Of a stretch of 45,794 nt of DNA, positions 17,659-27,311 are shown piece after piece. The stretch lies in the NCBI RefSeq assembly GCF_001542405.1, contig NZ_LNCD01000026.1:1-45794 (forward strand). The letters are read 5' to 3'. This DNA comes from Rhizobium altiplani (lineage in GTDB: Bacteria; Pseudomonadota; Alphaproteobacteria; Rhizobiales; Rhizobiaceae). Under the pieces are notes generated by a model that was not told the DNA's origin, did not search any database, and was given only the letters and a program-made list of their open reading frames with translations. Made by a program: the position numbers and the translations under genes. Positions within the stretch are counted from its first letter, which is position 1. The number at the start of each line of letters is the position of its first letter.

Positions 17659-17729
17659 CTGCAGAAATCGAAGCTCGTGCCTCCCGAAGGAACTCATACT
17701 CCAGGCTCCTGAAGAAACCGAGGTTTGAA

Positions 17730-17961
17730 ATGCGCTACTATTTCTACATTCGATCTCACCTCAGTGACGAACTTGATGACGAAGGCCCAGATTCGGGTCA
17801 ATAGACCTCGCGGTTGACGAAGCCGAGAATACAGCTCGCGAAATGCTGGCCGAGCGCGTGATGCGTGATGAGCGCATCGACGGTACTCGGTTCGAAATTG
17901 CGGACGAACAAGGGAAGTCCTCGCGACCGTGCCTTTCAGGCAGGTCGTCAGGCTCGACTAG
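17730..17961 (+). pseudogene. DUF6894-like gene with two frameshifts
   Basis: The start MRYYFYIRSHLSDELDDEG has the family's MRYYFxxR opening. That frame stops at a TAG just after 17800. The protein pattern resumes in another phase (IDLAVDEAENTAREMLAERV, then GTRFEIADEQGK), and a third phase gives the ending VLATVPFRQVVRLD at TAG 17959-17961. Together they make a normal-length protein of about 77 residues interrupted by two small indels. DUF6894 proteins are common in Rhizobiales, with function unknown. Confidence 0.65.
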
Positions 17962-18200
17962 ATGCGCCGAGCATCTCAGTCGGCCTTGATGAAGATCGGT
18001 TCCGCCATGTTTTTAGCAAAAGTTGCGAATTTAGCTTGCCTTCGACCATCGTTTCCTGGACTGCGCAGACCAGCGCGCATTCCCTTGCGCTCTTCGAGAT
18101 GTCGCTCTCCATGACCATTCTTTTACTCCTTTTGCGTGAATGCGCGCAGCCCCGCCTGAGGTCTGCCACGCACACCCAGGAGGAAAACCAAAGGGTGCGC

Positions 18201-18225
18201 TGGCACTCTATCGCGAAGAGTGCCA
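18201..18225 (+). promoter_or_regulatory. CIRCE element of the first groESL operon
   Basis: TGGCACTC-N9-GAGTGCCA is a perfect 8-bp inverted repeat with the 9-base spacing of CIRCE, differing from the consensus TTAGCACTC at the outer positions. CIRCE is bound by the HrcA repressor. It lies about 150 bases upstream of groES, in the same relation to the promoter-like sequence as the second copy at 32940. Confidence 0.88.
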
Positions 18226-18242
18226 AAAGTTTTTTTGGCCAT

Positions 18243-18271
18243 CTTGAAACCCGGAAACTCTCAAAATAAAT
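18243..18271 (+). promoter_or_regulatory. probable RpoH-type promoter of the first groESL operon
   Basis: CTTGAAA at 18243 begins 17 bases after CIRCE and fits the alphaproteobacterial heat-shock -35 element. An AT-rich AAATAAATT follows at roughly -10 distance. The second groESL operon has CTTGAAA at the same distance from its CIRCE, which supports both. Confidence 0.55.
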
Positions 18272-18279
18272 TTCCGGAT

Positions 18280-18330
18280 GAGGCGCTCGAGGAGGCCTCT
18301 CACCCGAGCACGGACTGGTCATCCGGTTCG
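18280..18330 (+). ncRNA. two-hairpin groESL leader, copy 1
   Basis: Hairpin A: GAGGC (18280-18284) with GCCTC (18295-18299). Hairpin B: CGGACTGG (18311-18318), TCAT loop, CCGGTTCG (18323-18330), which pairs throughout with two G-U pairs. The second groESL operon keeps both hairpins at the same place with different stem bases, so the fold rather than the sequence seems conserved. Confidence 0.5.
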
Positions 18331-18373
18331 GCTTGGGGATTCAAATATCATCGTTTGTCCATGGAGGAAAACA

Positions 18374-18687
18374 ATGTCGTTCCGCCCACTGCATGACCGT
18401 GTCCTGGTTCGTCGGGTCGAGTCCGAGGAGAAGACCAAAGGGGCATCATCATCCCCGATACCGCCAAGGAAAAGCCCCAGGAAGGTGAAGTCGTCGCCGT
18501 AGGATCGGGCGCACGCAACGAGGCTGGCCAGATCCAGGCTCTCGACGTGAAAGCTGGCGACCGGATCCTGTTCGGCAAGTGGTCCGGGACCGAGATCAAG
18601 ATCAACGGCGACGACCTTTTGATCATGAGGGAAAGCGACGTGCTTGGTATCATCGACGGTCAGAGCGAGCAAAAGCAGGCGGCCTAA
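18374..18687 (+). pseudogene. groES: groES (co-chaperonin Hsp10), frameshifted
   Basis: The start [19 protein letters not shown] is normal and preceded by GGAGGAAAAC. After EKTKG the frame shifts: the run at 18440-18443 has four Gs where the intact copy at 33116 reads one base more (AAGGGCGGAATC), so the product would end at 18502 after 42 residues. All remaining codons are undamaged in the other phase ([20 protein letters not shown] to KQAA, TAA 18685-18687), so the break is recent or a sequencing error in a G-run. GroES caps GroEL; with this copy broken, the groEL that follows would rely on the second GroES. Confidence 0.85.
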
Positions 18688-18711
18688 GTCGCTGCTCAGT
18701 CACCCAAATAG

Positions 18712-20364
<1,653 letters not shown>

Positions 20365-20380
20365 GCTGCCCTTCCCGGCC

Positions 20381-20587
20381 ATGCTGGTTGAATTGGCTTG
20401 CAGTCATCTGACGAAGGAGGAAATCCGAGTTTGCGTCGATGTCGTCAAGACGATCTCTCGCGAGCGCGGATGCGAAAAGGATGGAGCAGCGGTGGGCAAG
20501 ATCATGCACGCCGTCGCCCATCTCTTCAGCCAGGGAATGCGAAAGAGTGAGGAATTGGTGGCGGCCATGAGGGGTGAAGCCACCTGA
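20381..20587 (+). CDS. small GroEL-linked protein, copy 1, function unknown
   Basis: 68 residues. The core LTKEEIRVCVDVVKTISRERG, then KIMHAVAHLFSQGMRKSEEL, resembles the products at 35154-35411 (also directly after groEL) and 32369-32614. Shared positions include TKEE-R-C, VVK-IS, GK near the middle, VA-LF--G-R and a C-terminal AMR. The predicted fold is all-alpha, three helices, with no membrane segment. It starts 16 bases after groEL and ends at the operon terminator, so it is the third gene of groESL. I do not know a described function. Confidence 0.75.
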   Translation: MLVELACSHLTKEEIRVCVDVVKTISRERGCEKDGAAVGKIMHAVAHLFSQGMRKSEELVAAMRGEAT

Positions 20588-20590
20588 GTG

Positions 20591-20625
20591 GGGAGCGCCC
20601 GGCGAATGACCTGCCGGGCGCTCCC
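20591..20625 (+). terminator. terminator of the first groESL operon
   Basis: Perfect 13-bp inverted repeat GGGAGCGCCCGGC / GCCGGGCGCTCCC with a 9-base loop, three bases after the small gene's stop. Only a weak T-tract follows, but stem strength and position favour termination. Confidence 0.8.
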
Positions 20626-21090
20626 TCCTAGAGATTTCGAAGCCGCTCAAGATTTCTGCGAGGTTGAAATGAACAGAAGCCGAGGGCCACGTCTTCACCG
20701 ATGCCTTGATGGCGTCGTGCATGCCAATTGACTACCGCGAGCTATTTGATGTCGCGACAAAGCCGATACCGCAGAGGATTTTGAACCTTCTTTCCGTCAA
20801 GTGGGGCTTCGGAGCGATTGGCACCAACAGGGAGACGACGCGGCTACATCGGGGCGAAGAACCGGGCGGATGGCTGGAATGTCTGGCTATCGCTTTCCGT
20901 TGCTCCCGCGCTGTCAAAAAGGCCGAATAAGCATTCACACATGGGGAGGTAAAGGATGGTAGCGCTTCTCTTGAAGAGATAGGCTGCCCGTCTAATTCTA
21001 CAGTTGGAGATGTCCTCGCGTCTTATGATGTGTGCCTCAGCGCCTGCGCTTCGCGCTCATCCGGCGCGTGCTGCGCAACGACGCGTGACG
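20626..21090. other. intergenic region between groESL-1 and the cfa operon
   Basis: 465 bases. It holds the possible NepR-like frame listed separately (20709-20930). After it, GGAGGTAAAGG precedes ATG 20956, but that frame stops after eight codons. Nothing else was recognised. Confidence 0.4.
20709..20930 (+). CDS. possible NepR-like anti-sigma protein (weak)
   Basis: 73 residues. The segment IDYRELFDVATKPIPQRILNLL (about residues 6-27) resembles the NepR core, roughly LR-LYD-V--EPVPDR-L-LL, in spacing of the Leu/Tyr/Asp, the Pro-Ile-Pro and the final Leu-Leu. NepR binds the EcfG sigma factor of the alphaproteobacterial general stress response. The C-terminal half has no such likeness, EcfG and PhyR are not adjacent, and the ribosome-binding site is weak. 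A second in-frame ATG at 20721 is possible. Could be a degenerate copy or coincidence. Confidence 0.3.
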   Translation: MASCMPIDYRELFDVATKPIPQRILNLLSVKWGFGAIGTNRETTRLHRGEEPGGWLECLAIAFRCSRAVKKAE

Positions 21091-22308
21091 TCACGACCTT
21101 CCCAGGCGGAACTGATACACCCCGAGCCTGCCGGTACGAAACCCTGCCGCACAATAGTGCAGGTAGAACCGCCACATCCGAAAGAAGCGTTCGTCGAAGC
21201 CGAGCGGCCGTATCACGCTCCAGTTCTCGACGAATGCGCGCTCCCAGTACAAAAGCGTCTTCTCGTAGTCGCGACCGAAGGAGAATGAATCGATAACCGT
21301 CAGACCGGACGCGACAGCCCGTTCCCTGAAGATCGTCGCTGACGGTAGCATGCCGCCGGGGAAGACGTAGGTCTGGATGAAATCGGCATTGCGCCGGTAG
21401 TGCTCGAAGCGCGTCTCATCGATGGTGATGACCTGGATCACCGCTTGGCCGCCCGGCGCCAGCAATTGGCGTAGGCGATCGAAGTAGAGCCGCCAGTTCT
21501 CCTCGCCGACCGCTTCGAACATCTCGATCGAAACGACCTTGGTGAAGTGTCCCTCGCAATCGCGATAGTCCTGCAGGCGCACCTCCGTGCGGTTGGAAAG
21601 ACCCGCGGCCTTCAGTCGCCCCCGCGCGTACTGCGCCTGCTCCTCTGATAGCGTCAGTCCGGTAATAAGGCATCCGGTGCGCGACACCGAATGTTCCATG
21701 AACCCGCCCCAGCCGCAGCCGATCTCGAGCACGCGGTCCTCCGGACCGATTTGAAGCGCCTTCAGGACCCGGTCGTACTTCGCCCGTTGGGCCTCGTGCA
21801 GAGGCTGCGCCTCATGCTCGAAGAGCCCGGCCGAATAGGTCATCGTCTCGTCGAGCCAGGCGCCGTAGAACGCGTTGCCGAGATCGTAGTGGGAGGCGAT
21901 GTTGCGACGGCTGCCCGCGCGGGAGTTGCGCCGAAGTCGATGCCGAAGATAGGCAAGCATGCCGATCAGGGGCGTGGACGCAAGGACCGGCCGCAACGCC
22001 AGTTCATTGGCGATCGCCAGTTCCATGACCGCACCCAGATCCGGCGAATCCCAGTCGCCGTGCAGATAGGCGCGCGAGAAACCAAGGCTGCCGCCTGTTA
22101 ACAAAAGCCAAAACGGTCGCGCATTGTTGAACCGGATGGCGGCGGAGGGGCCGGCCGTCTCGCCAACCGCCACGCACTCCCCGCCGCAGGGAAACTGTAT
22201 CAGAATACGCCCGCGCTCGATGCGGTCGGCCCAGCGGCACACAAGCTGCTTCCAGAGCGACCGGCGCGGTGCCAGGAAAGCCGGGGCGTCTTGTTCAGCC
22301 TGGCTCAT
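21091..22308 (-). CDS. cyclopropane-fatty-acyl-phospholipid synthase-type methyltransferase
   Basis: 405 residues. The SAM-binding motif VLEIGCGWGGF lies near residue 195, preceded by the family's HYDLGNAFYGAWLDETMTYSAG and followed by VSIEMFEAVGEENW and YVFPGGMLPS. The enzyme transfers a methylene group from S-adenosylmethionine to unsaturated phospholipid acyl chains at the inner membrane. It is the last gene of a minus-strand operon (FAD oxidoreductase, DUF1365, this gene) with overlapping ends, divergent from the ECF sigma gene. In Rhodobacter sphaeroides the equivalent gene is in the RpoE-ChrR singlet-oxygen regulon. Confidence 0.92.
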   Translation of the reverse strand: MSQAEQDAPAFLAPRRSLWKQLVCRWADRIERGRILIQFPCGGECVAVGETAGPSAAIRFNNARPFWLLLTGGSLGFSRAYLHGDWDSPDLGAVMELAIANELALRPVLASTPLIGMLAYLRHRLRRNSRAGSRRNIASHYDLGNAFYGAWLDETMTYSAGLFEHEAQPLHEAQRAKYDRVLKALQIGPEDRVLEIGCGWGGFMEHSVSRTGCLITGLTLSEEQAQYARGRLKAAGLSNRTEVRLQDYRDCEGHFTKVVSIEMFEAVGEENWRLYFDRLRQLLAPGGQAVIQVITIDETRFEHYRRNADFIQTYVFPGGMLPSATIFRERAVASGLTVIDSFSFGRDYEKTLLYWERAFVENWSVIRPLGFDERFFRMWRFYLHYCAAGFRTGRLGVYQFRLGRS

Positions 22309-23101
22309 TCGGTGGCTCTTCCGATGGATGGTGGGAAACTATTGTGGTGGCGACGGGAATGCCGGCGGGTCGATGCCGTTGGGCAGGAACACCTTTCATC
22401 CAAAGCCGCAACGCCTCCCAATGAATGCCGCCCATGACCTTCAGTGTCATCAGCGGATACTTGAAAAGCATGGAAAGTAGCCGGCGATCGGATATTTCGA
22501 TCCGCTTCCCGGAGAAGGTTGCAACGAGTAGCGGTCCCTCATCGTCGCACTCATTGATCGCAATCACCACGCGCTTGTCCGGCGGCGCTATCCGGAATTC
22601 ATAGCGACAATCCATCGGCACAAAGGGGGAGACGTACAGTTCCTTGGCGCAGGACTGCCGAATGGCGCCAAAGTCGGTTGCGACCGGGATCACATATGTA
22701 TGTCGCTCCAGGAAGGTGTTGCAGACCTCGTAGAGGACGGCCCGCACCGCACCGTCCGGCCCACTGCAGAAATAGACCGTCAACGGATTGAACACATAGC
22801 CAAAGATGCGCGGATAGCAGAGCAGGCGGATGCGGATGCCGTCGACAGTGACGCCGGCGTCGATGAGCTGGCGCTCGACCCAGGCGCGCAGTCCGCCGGA
22901 CATACCTTCCCCATGGTCGGCTTCCTGGAAGGAATACAGTCCCCATCGATTATGCCCGAACAGCCTCAGCCTGTGATCCAACGCAGGCAGCTCGTCGAGA
23001 TCCAGCAGCATGGAAAACACGCGATAGCGCAGCCGGTGCCGGCACGGGCGATGTCGCGCATGTATGACTTCACCGACATAGAGGGCAGAACCGCTTGTCA
23101 T
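22295..23101 (-). CDS. DUF1365 family protein
   Basis: 268 residues starting with SALYVGEVIHARHRPCRHRL and with the family motif CYPRIFGYVFNPLTVYFC near residue 115. DUF1365 genes nearly always travel with an FAD-dependent amine-oxidase-like gene and a Cfa-type methyltransferase, as here; a role in modifying membrane fatty acids is likely but the reaction is not established to my knowledge. It overlaps the upstream flavoprotein gene by 4 bases and the downstream synthase by 14 bases, so the three are co-translated. Confidence 0.92.
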   Translation of the reverse strand: MTSGSALYVGEVIHARHRPCRHRLRYRVFSMLLDLDELPALDHRLRLFGHNRWGLYSFQEADHGEGMSGGLRAWVERQLIDAGVTVDGIRIRLLCYPRIFGYVFNPLTVYFCSGPDGAVRAVLYEVCNTFLERHTYVIPVATDFGAIRQSCAKELYVSPFVPMDCRYEFRIAPPDKRVVIAINECDDEGPLLVATFSGKRIEISDRRLLSMLFKYPLMTLKVMGGIHWEALRLWMKGVPAQRHRPAGIPVATTIVSHHPSEEPPNEPG

Positions 23102-24456
23102 TGCGCCGTCGCAAGGCTGGCGGTGGAAGGAACGCGGCCGGACGCGCCTTCGACGGCCCAGGGTCGAGGCTGGTCGCAGATCGCCTCGGCGACCGAAAGC
23201 CCGGATTGCAGGCCGTCCTCATGGAAGCCGCTGCCGAAATGGGCGCCGCAGAACCATACGCCACGGCGCCCTTGCAGGCGCCAGAGCTCCTTCTGCGCAA
23301 CAAGCGCCGCCGGGTCGAACAGGGGATGGTTGTAGTCGACCTCGGCGATGATCCGTTCCTCGGGGATTTCGCGGTGGGGATTGAGAGTGACGAACAGGGG
23401 CATGGCCGGATCGATGCCCTGAAGCCGGTTCATCCAGTAGGTAACGCAGAGCGGACGTTCGCCGTCCCGTTCGGGCTCACCGATGTAGTTCCAGCTCGAC
23501 CAGACTCTTTGGCGCCTCGGCATCAGCCGCTCGTCGGTGTGCAAGACGGCGGTGTTGTCCGAATAGCCGATCGCTCCCAGCAGGCCTCGTTCCCGCTCAT
23601 CGGGATCGGCGAGCATGGCAAGGGCGCGATCGGCATGGGTTGCGATCACGACGTCGGTGAATATATCGCGGTTGCCGCGCCAGTCGGTGACTGACACACC
23701 GCCCACGACGCGCCGGACCGCGCGGACGGCGCTGTTCAAGCGGATCTCGCCGGTGAAGTCCGCAATCAGCCGCTTGACATATTCGCGGCTGCCCCCGGTC
23801 ACTGTGCGCCAGCGAGGTCGGTTGGAAAGGGCTAGCAAACCGTGGCTTTCGAAGAAGCGGATGAACGCATGGAGGGGATAGTCGCGTATCCTTCTCGCCG
23901 TCGTCGACCAGATCGCCGCCCCCATTGGCAGCAGGTGATCGGTGACGAAGGCTGAACTGTAGTAGTTTTCGTCGAGGTACTGACCTAGTGACTTCGACGC
24001 CAGATCCGCGCGATCGAGCACAGCCGGCGCCTCTTGGTAAAAGCGCAGCGTGTCGGACAACATGCGCCAGAAGCGCGGCCGCAAAACGTTACCGGGTTGG
24101 CCGAGCAGGCCACCGATCCCGGAACCTGAGTATTCGAACGCGCCGCCATCGAGCGATGCTGCAAACGACATGTCCGAGGCCTGGGTAGGCACATGCAGAT
24201 GTTTGAATAAGGCGACGAGGTTCGGATAGTTGCGGTCGTTGTAGACAATGAACCCGGTATCGACCGCGACCGGGCCGCATCGTGAAGGCGCAGATACCGT
24301 GTTCGCGTGACCGCCAGGCCTGCCCGACGCCTCATAGAGCACGACCTCCATGGTGCGACCCATGAGCCAGGCAGCGGACATTCCGGATATTCCGGCACCG
24401 ATCACGGCCACGCGTCGTTGGCGTGGAACTTCGCCGAGATCGCGGTCATCGCGCAT
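23098..24456 (-). CDS. FAD-dependent oxidoreductase (amine-oxidase-like)
   Basis: 452 residues from ATG 24456, chosen because GGAGGGGGAATGTC lies directly upstream; the open frame extends further only across the promoter. The dinucleotide-binding motif RVAVIGAGISGMSAAWLMG lies near the N-terminus, followed by YEASGRPGGHANTV, typical of flavin amine oxidase/desaturase-like enzymes. It is the first gene of the operon with DUF1365 and the cfa-type gene. It is divergent from the ECF sigma factor and carries a promoter of the same type as the sigma gene. Its likely substrate is a membrane lipid, inferred from its partners. Confidence 0.88.
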   Translation of the reverse strand: MRDDRDLGEVPRQRRVAVIGAGISGMSAAWLMGRTMEVVLYEASGRPGGHANTVSAPSRCGPVAVDTGFIVYNDRNYPNLVALFKHLHVPTQASDMSFAASLDGGAFEYSGSGIGGLLGQPGNVLRPRFWRMLSDTLRFYQEAPAVLDRADLASKSLGQYLDENYYSSAFVTDHLLPMGAAIWSTTARRIRDYPLHAFIRFFESHGLLALSNRPRWRTVTGGSREYVKRLIADFTGEIRLNSAVRAVRRVVGGVSVTDWRGNRDIFTDVVIATHADRALAMLADPDERERGLLGAIGYSDNTAVLHTDERLMPRRQRVWSSWNYIGEPERDGERPLCVTYWMNRLQGIDPAMPLFVTLNPHREIPEERIIAEVDYNHPLFDPAALVAQKELWRLQGRRGVWFCGAHFGSGFHEDGLQSGLSVAEAICDQPRPWAVEGASGRVPSTASLATAQ

Positions 24457-24493
24457 GACATTCCCCCTCCATCCAGCAACAGGTTCGCTTGGG

Positions 24494-24521
24494 GATACGA
24501 AGGAAACGTATAACCGGATTG
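24494..24521 (-). promoter_or_regulatory. ECF11-type promoter for the FAD oxidoreductase operon
   Basis: On the minus strand CAATCC (24521-24516) is followed after exactly 16 bases by CGTATC (24499-24494). This resembles the TGATCC-N16-CGTA type I associate with ECF11/RpoE promoters, and matches spacing and -10 with the divergent sigma-gene promoter. The start codon is 38 bases downstream. Confidence 0.6.
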
Positions 24522-24548
24522 ATACCGGCGCAGATTTTTGAACAATGG

Positions 24549-24574
24549 TGATCCGGCACAAAGTTGACGCCGTA
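24549..24574 (+). promoter_or_regulatory. ECF11-type promoter for the sigma/anti-sigma operon
   Basis: TGATCC (24549-24554), a 16-base spacer, then CGTA (24571-24574). This implies autoregulation by the sigma factor encoded just downstream. Together with the minus-strand site it makes a divergent ECF-controlled promoter pair. Confidence 0.65.
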
Positions 24575-24676
24575 CCGTCCTGCATGACGATCGCAATCTC
24601 CATACCGGCGCCCGCGTGCCCCGAAACACCGATCCCCCGGCCCTGGCGTTGTTGTGCTCCAGGGCTTGTGGTCAAC

Positions 24677-25261
24677 ATGAAGCGTGGACGTATGAGCGAG
24701 ACCCCTAGGGACCTGACAACGGAAGAAGCCCGCGCGCTGCTCGAAGCAGTAGCACGCGATCGGGACATGGAGGCCTTTGAGGTCCTCTTTCGCCACTATG
24801 GCCCGCGGGTGAAGGCTTACATGGCCCACCTGGCCCGAGACAGCGGCATTGCCGAGGAACTGATGCAGGAAACCATGATTGCAGTCTGGAACAAGGCCGC
24901 TCAGTTCGAGCCGGGTCGAGGAAACGTCTCGAATTGGATCTTCACCATCGCCCGCAACCTGCGGATCGATGCCTACCGCAAGAGCCGTCGACTGAATTTC
25001 GATCCGAACGATCCCGCTTTCGTCCCGGACGAGAGCCCGCCGGCGGATGCCGTCGTCGAGGAACGGCAGGAGGCCGAGCGGCTGCGCAGTGCCATGGCGG
25101 TGCTACCGCAGGAGCAACTCGAGCTGCTTCGTCTTTCCTTTTTCAACGATTGTTCGCATACCTCGATCGCCGAAAGGCTTAATCTGCCGCTCGGCACGGT
25201 AAAATCCCGTATCCGGCTCGCCTTCTTCAAGCTGCGCGCCGCACTGGAGGACGGACAATGA
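24677..25261 (+). CDS. rpoE: ECF sigma factor, RpoE/ECF11 type
   Basis: 194 residues from ATG 24677 (ATG 24692 is an alternative); the frame upstream to 24545 covers the promoter and is not coding. Region 2 is seen in AFEVLFRHYGPRVKAY and IAEELMQETMIAVWNKA, with the WIFTIARNLRIDAYRKSRR segment. Region 4 is LPQEQLELLRLSFFNDCSHT followed by IAERLNLPLGTVKSRIRLAF. It directs RNA polymerase to stress promoters. Its stop overlaps the start of the ChrR-like anti-sigma gene (ATGA). By analogy with R. sphaeroides the trigger would be singlet oxygen or organic hydroperoxide. Confidence 0.92.
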   Translation: MKRGRMSETPRDLTTEEARALLEAVARDRDMEAFEVLFRHYGPRVKAYMAHLARDSGIAEELMQETMIAVWNKAAQFEPGRGNVSNWIFTIARNLRIDAYRKSRRLNFDPNDPAFVPDESPPADAVVEERQEAERLRSAMAVLPQEQLELLRLSFFNDCSHTSIAERLNLPLGTVKSRIRLAFFKLRAALEDGQ

Positions 25262-25929
25262 CAATCCGTCACCATGTCAGCGACGAACTGCTGATTGACT
25301 ACGCTGCCGGCACGCTTGAGGACGGCTGGCGGCTCGCCGTCGCAACGCATCTGGCGCTCTGCCCTGATTGCCGCAAGCGGCTTTCGCTGATGGAGGAGGT
25401 TGCGGGGCAGTTGCTCGAGGAGATTACCCCGGAACCGGTGGTGACGTCCTTCAACCGGTTGCGGCAGCGCATCCTTGAGGTGCGTGCGCCGGTCCTGCCC
25501 GCTGCTTCGGGAGCAGGTCCGACTGCGCTGAGCCGCCTCGCGTCACCGGTCCTGCCTGAGCCGCTTCGGTCCTATGTCGGGGATGATGTCAAAAATCTCA
25601 AGTGGAAATCTCTCGGGCGCGGTGCCTACCACATTCCTATCGCGACCGAGGACGGAACGACGATGGCTCGGCTCCTGCGGATACCGGCCGGCAAGCCAGT
25701 GCCGGAGCACGGCCACGGCGGCCGCGAACTCACGCTTGTCCTTAGTGGCAGCTTCCACGACGGCGAGGAACTGTTCGCGCGCGGCGACCTTGAGGAGGCC
25801 GATGCCAGCGTACTGCACCAGCCCGTAGCAACCGCTGATGAAGATTGCATCTGCCTGGCCGTTACTGACGCACCACTGAAGTTCAGAAGCTGGCTTGTAC
25901 GATTGGTCCAGCCGCTACTCGGCATATGA
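25258..25929 (+). CDS. chrR: ChrR-type zinc anti-sigma factor with cupin domain
   Basis: 223 residues. His6, His31, Cys35 and Cys38 (HLALCPDC) fall at the very positions of the zinc ligands of R. sphaeroides ChrR, defining the anti-sigma domain. The C-terminal cupin carries the second metal set: His151 and His153 in PEHGHGGRE, Glu157, and His187 in VLHQPV. ChrR holds RpoE inactive until singlet oxygen triggers release. The start overlaps the sigma stop by ATGA, ensuring balanced synthesis. The product starts MTIRHHVSDELLIDYAAG, typical of the family. Confidence 0.93.
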   Translation: MTIRHHVSDELLIDYAAGTLEDGWRLAVATHLALCPDCRKRLSLMEEVAGQLLEEITPEPVVTSFNRLRQRILEVRAPVLPAASGAGPTALSRLASPVLPEPLRSYVGDDVKNLKWKSLGRGAYHIPIATEDGTTMARLLRIPAGKPVPEHGHGGRELTLVLSGSFHDGEELFARGDLEEADASVLHQPVATADEDCICLAVTDAPLKFRSWLVRLVQPLLGI

Positions 25930-26369
25930 TCGAAGCTTGGAGGACGCACAACGGAATGATGAACCTGATCTGCTACATTGCAACAGCGCTTGTCTTTCTC
26001 GGCCTCGACGTACTTTGGCTGACGCGTATCTCGCCGGCATTCTATCGCAGCCGTATCGGCGAGCTTCTGCTGGCGCAGCCGAATTTTGCCGCTGCCGCGG
26101 CCTTTTATCTGATCTACGTGGCAGGCATCGTGTATTTTGCCGTTGTTCCGGCCCTGAACGCCGAGAGCTGGAGCACCGCACTCGTCTCCGGCGCCATCCT
26201 CGGCCTCGTCGCCTTTGGCACCTACGACATGACAAATCTCGCGACGCTGAAGGGATGGTCGCTGGGAGTTAGTCTCGTTGACATGAGCTGGGGGATGGTC
26301 ATCACAGCTAGCTCCGCCACCGCCGGCTATCTGGTGACCATGCATGGCTTCCTGCCATGGCGACCCTGA
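25926..26369 (+). CDS. DUF2177 family membrane protein
   Basis: 147 residues with four hydrophobic helices (for example ICYIATALVFLGLDVLWLT). The DUF2177 features GAILGLVAFGTYDMTNLATL and DMSWGMVI are present. ATG 25926 overlaps the chrR stop (ATGA); ATG 25956 with GGAGG 12 bases upstream is an alternative. The function is unknown. Its position as third gene of the sigma/anti-sigma operon suggests an inner-membrane role in the same oxidative response. Confidence 0.88.
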   Translation: MIEAWRTHNGMMNLICYIATALVFLGLDVLWLTRISPAFYRSRIGELLLAQPNFAAAAAFYLIYVAGIVYFAVVPALNAESWSTALVSGAILGLVAFGTYDMTNLATLKGWSLGVSLVDMSWGMVITASSATAGYLVTMHGFLPWRP

Positions 26370-26527
26370 CCAAGTCCAGGGCCGGCGAGCCTATCGAGAC
26401 CAACAGCGCGAAAAGGAATAACGTTTGCGGTTACGCGCGGGCACTGCGCAACGTCAGCGAGGTCTTGCGGTGTCGGCTGCTTCCATCTTGCGTTCCTGCG
26501 AATTCCTTGCCGTTTGGGGGCTACGGT

Positions 26528-27111
26528 TCAGTATTTGATCTGCCCATTTTTGATTGTCGCTCCGTCGTAGGAAAGCTCCTCCTGGAGAATGTCTCGCTCC
26601 TCCGGGCTGATGACGGCGACTGGTGCGGCCACCGCGAGATGCGCAGCCGAACCTGCAAGGTTCGCGGCAGTGAAGTCAATCTGGTCTGCCGCGCTTGCCT
26701 TTCCGCCATCAAGGCTCTGTCCGGCCAGCCGGCGCCCGAGCAGGCGCACGATCTCCGGGCTGTCGACGAAGGCGTTGTGGCCGAGCGGGTCGTCCGTCGC
26801 GATCGCGCTCGTGTCGATGACAGAAACGCCCAGTCCGTCGAAAAGAGGTACGCAATGTCTGAGATCGGACCCATCAAGGCGTTCGTTCCGGCCGAAAGCC
26901 AGCCAGAGAATTCCAGCGCCGTGTCGTGTTTCGATGTCGACATAGCAAAATACGGCCGCTTCGGTCCCATTTCGGTGAACTGACGGCGGAATACGTCGCT
27001 ATCGACGTCCGGCGATGCAAGCGAGACGTTCCTCACCTTCGCCGGAATCGATTTCTCTCGCATAGCGACGCCGCGCAACGCCTCCGCGGAAGGCCAGGCC
27101 CCCAGGACCGA
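26528..27111 (-). pseudogene. DUF900-like alpha/beta hydrolase gene, 5'-truncated and frameshifted
   Basis: The upstream part reads RNVSLASPDVDSDVFRRQF and KRPYFAMSTSKHDTALEFS, characteristic of DUF900 (esterase/lipase-like) C-terminal halves. Between about 26870 and 26840 the frame changes and continues as GVSVIDTSAIATDDPLGHN and IVRLLGRRLAGQSLDGG, ending at 26528. The N-terminal half with the nucleophile elbow is absent beyond about 27111. No functional product is expected. Confidence 0.75.
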
Positions 27112-27311
27112 GCGAGGATTGTCACATCGGGACGTCAGGACTTATGACAGCCCGGAGTATCAGATCCTCCAAAGCCCTACGCAATAGTTGGCGCTCTCCT
27201 TGTCATATAGGTAGTCGAGGACGCGTTCCCTCGAGGGCTAGATGAAGAGGATCGAGGCGGCATCGGTTATCTGGAAGCCATCAACCGTCGGGGCTTGGAG
27301 AGTCTGATCTC

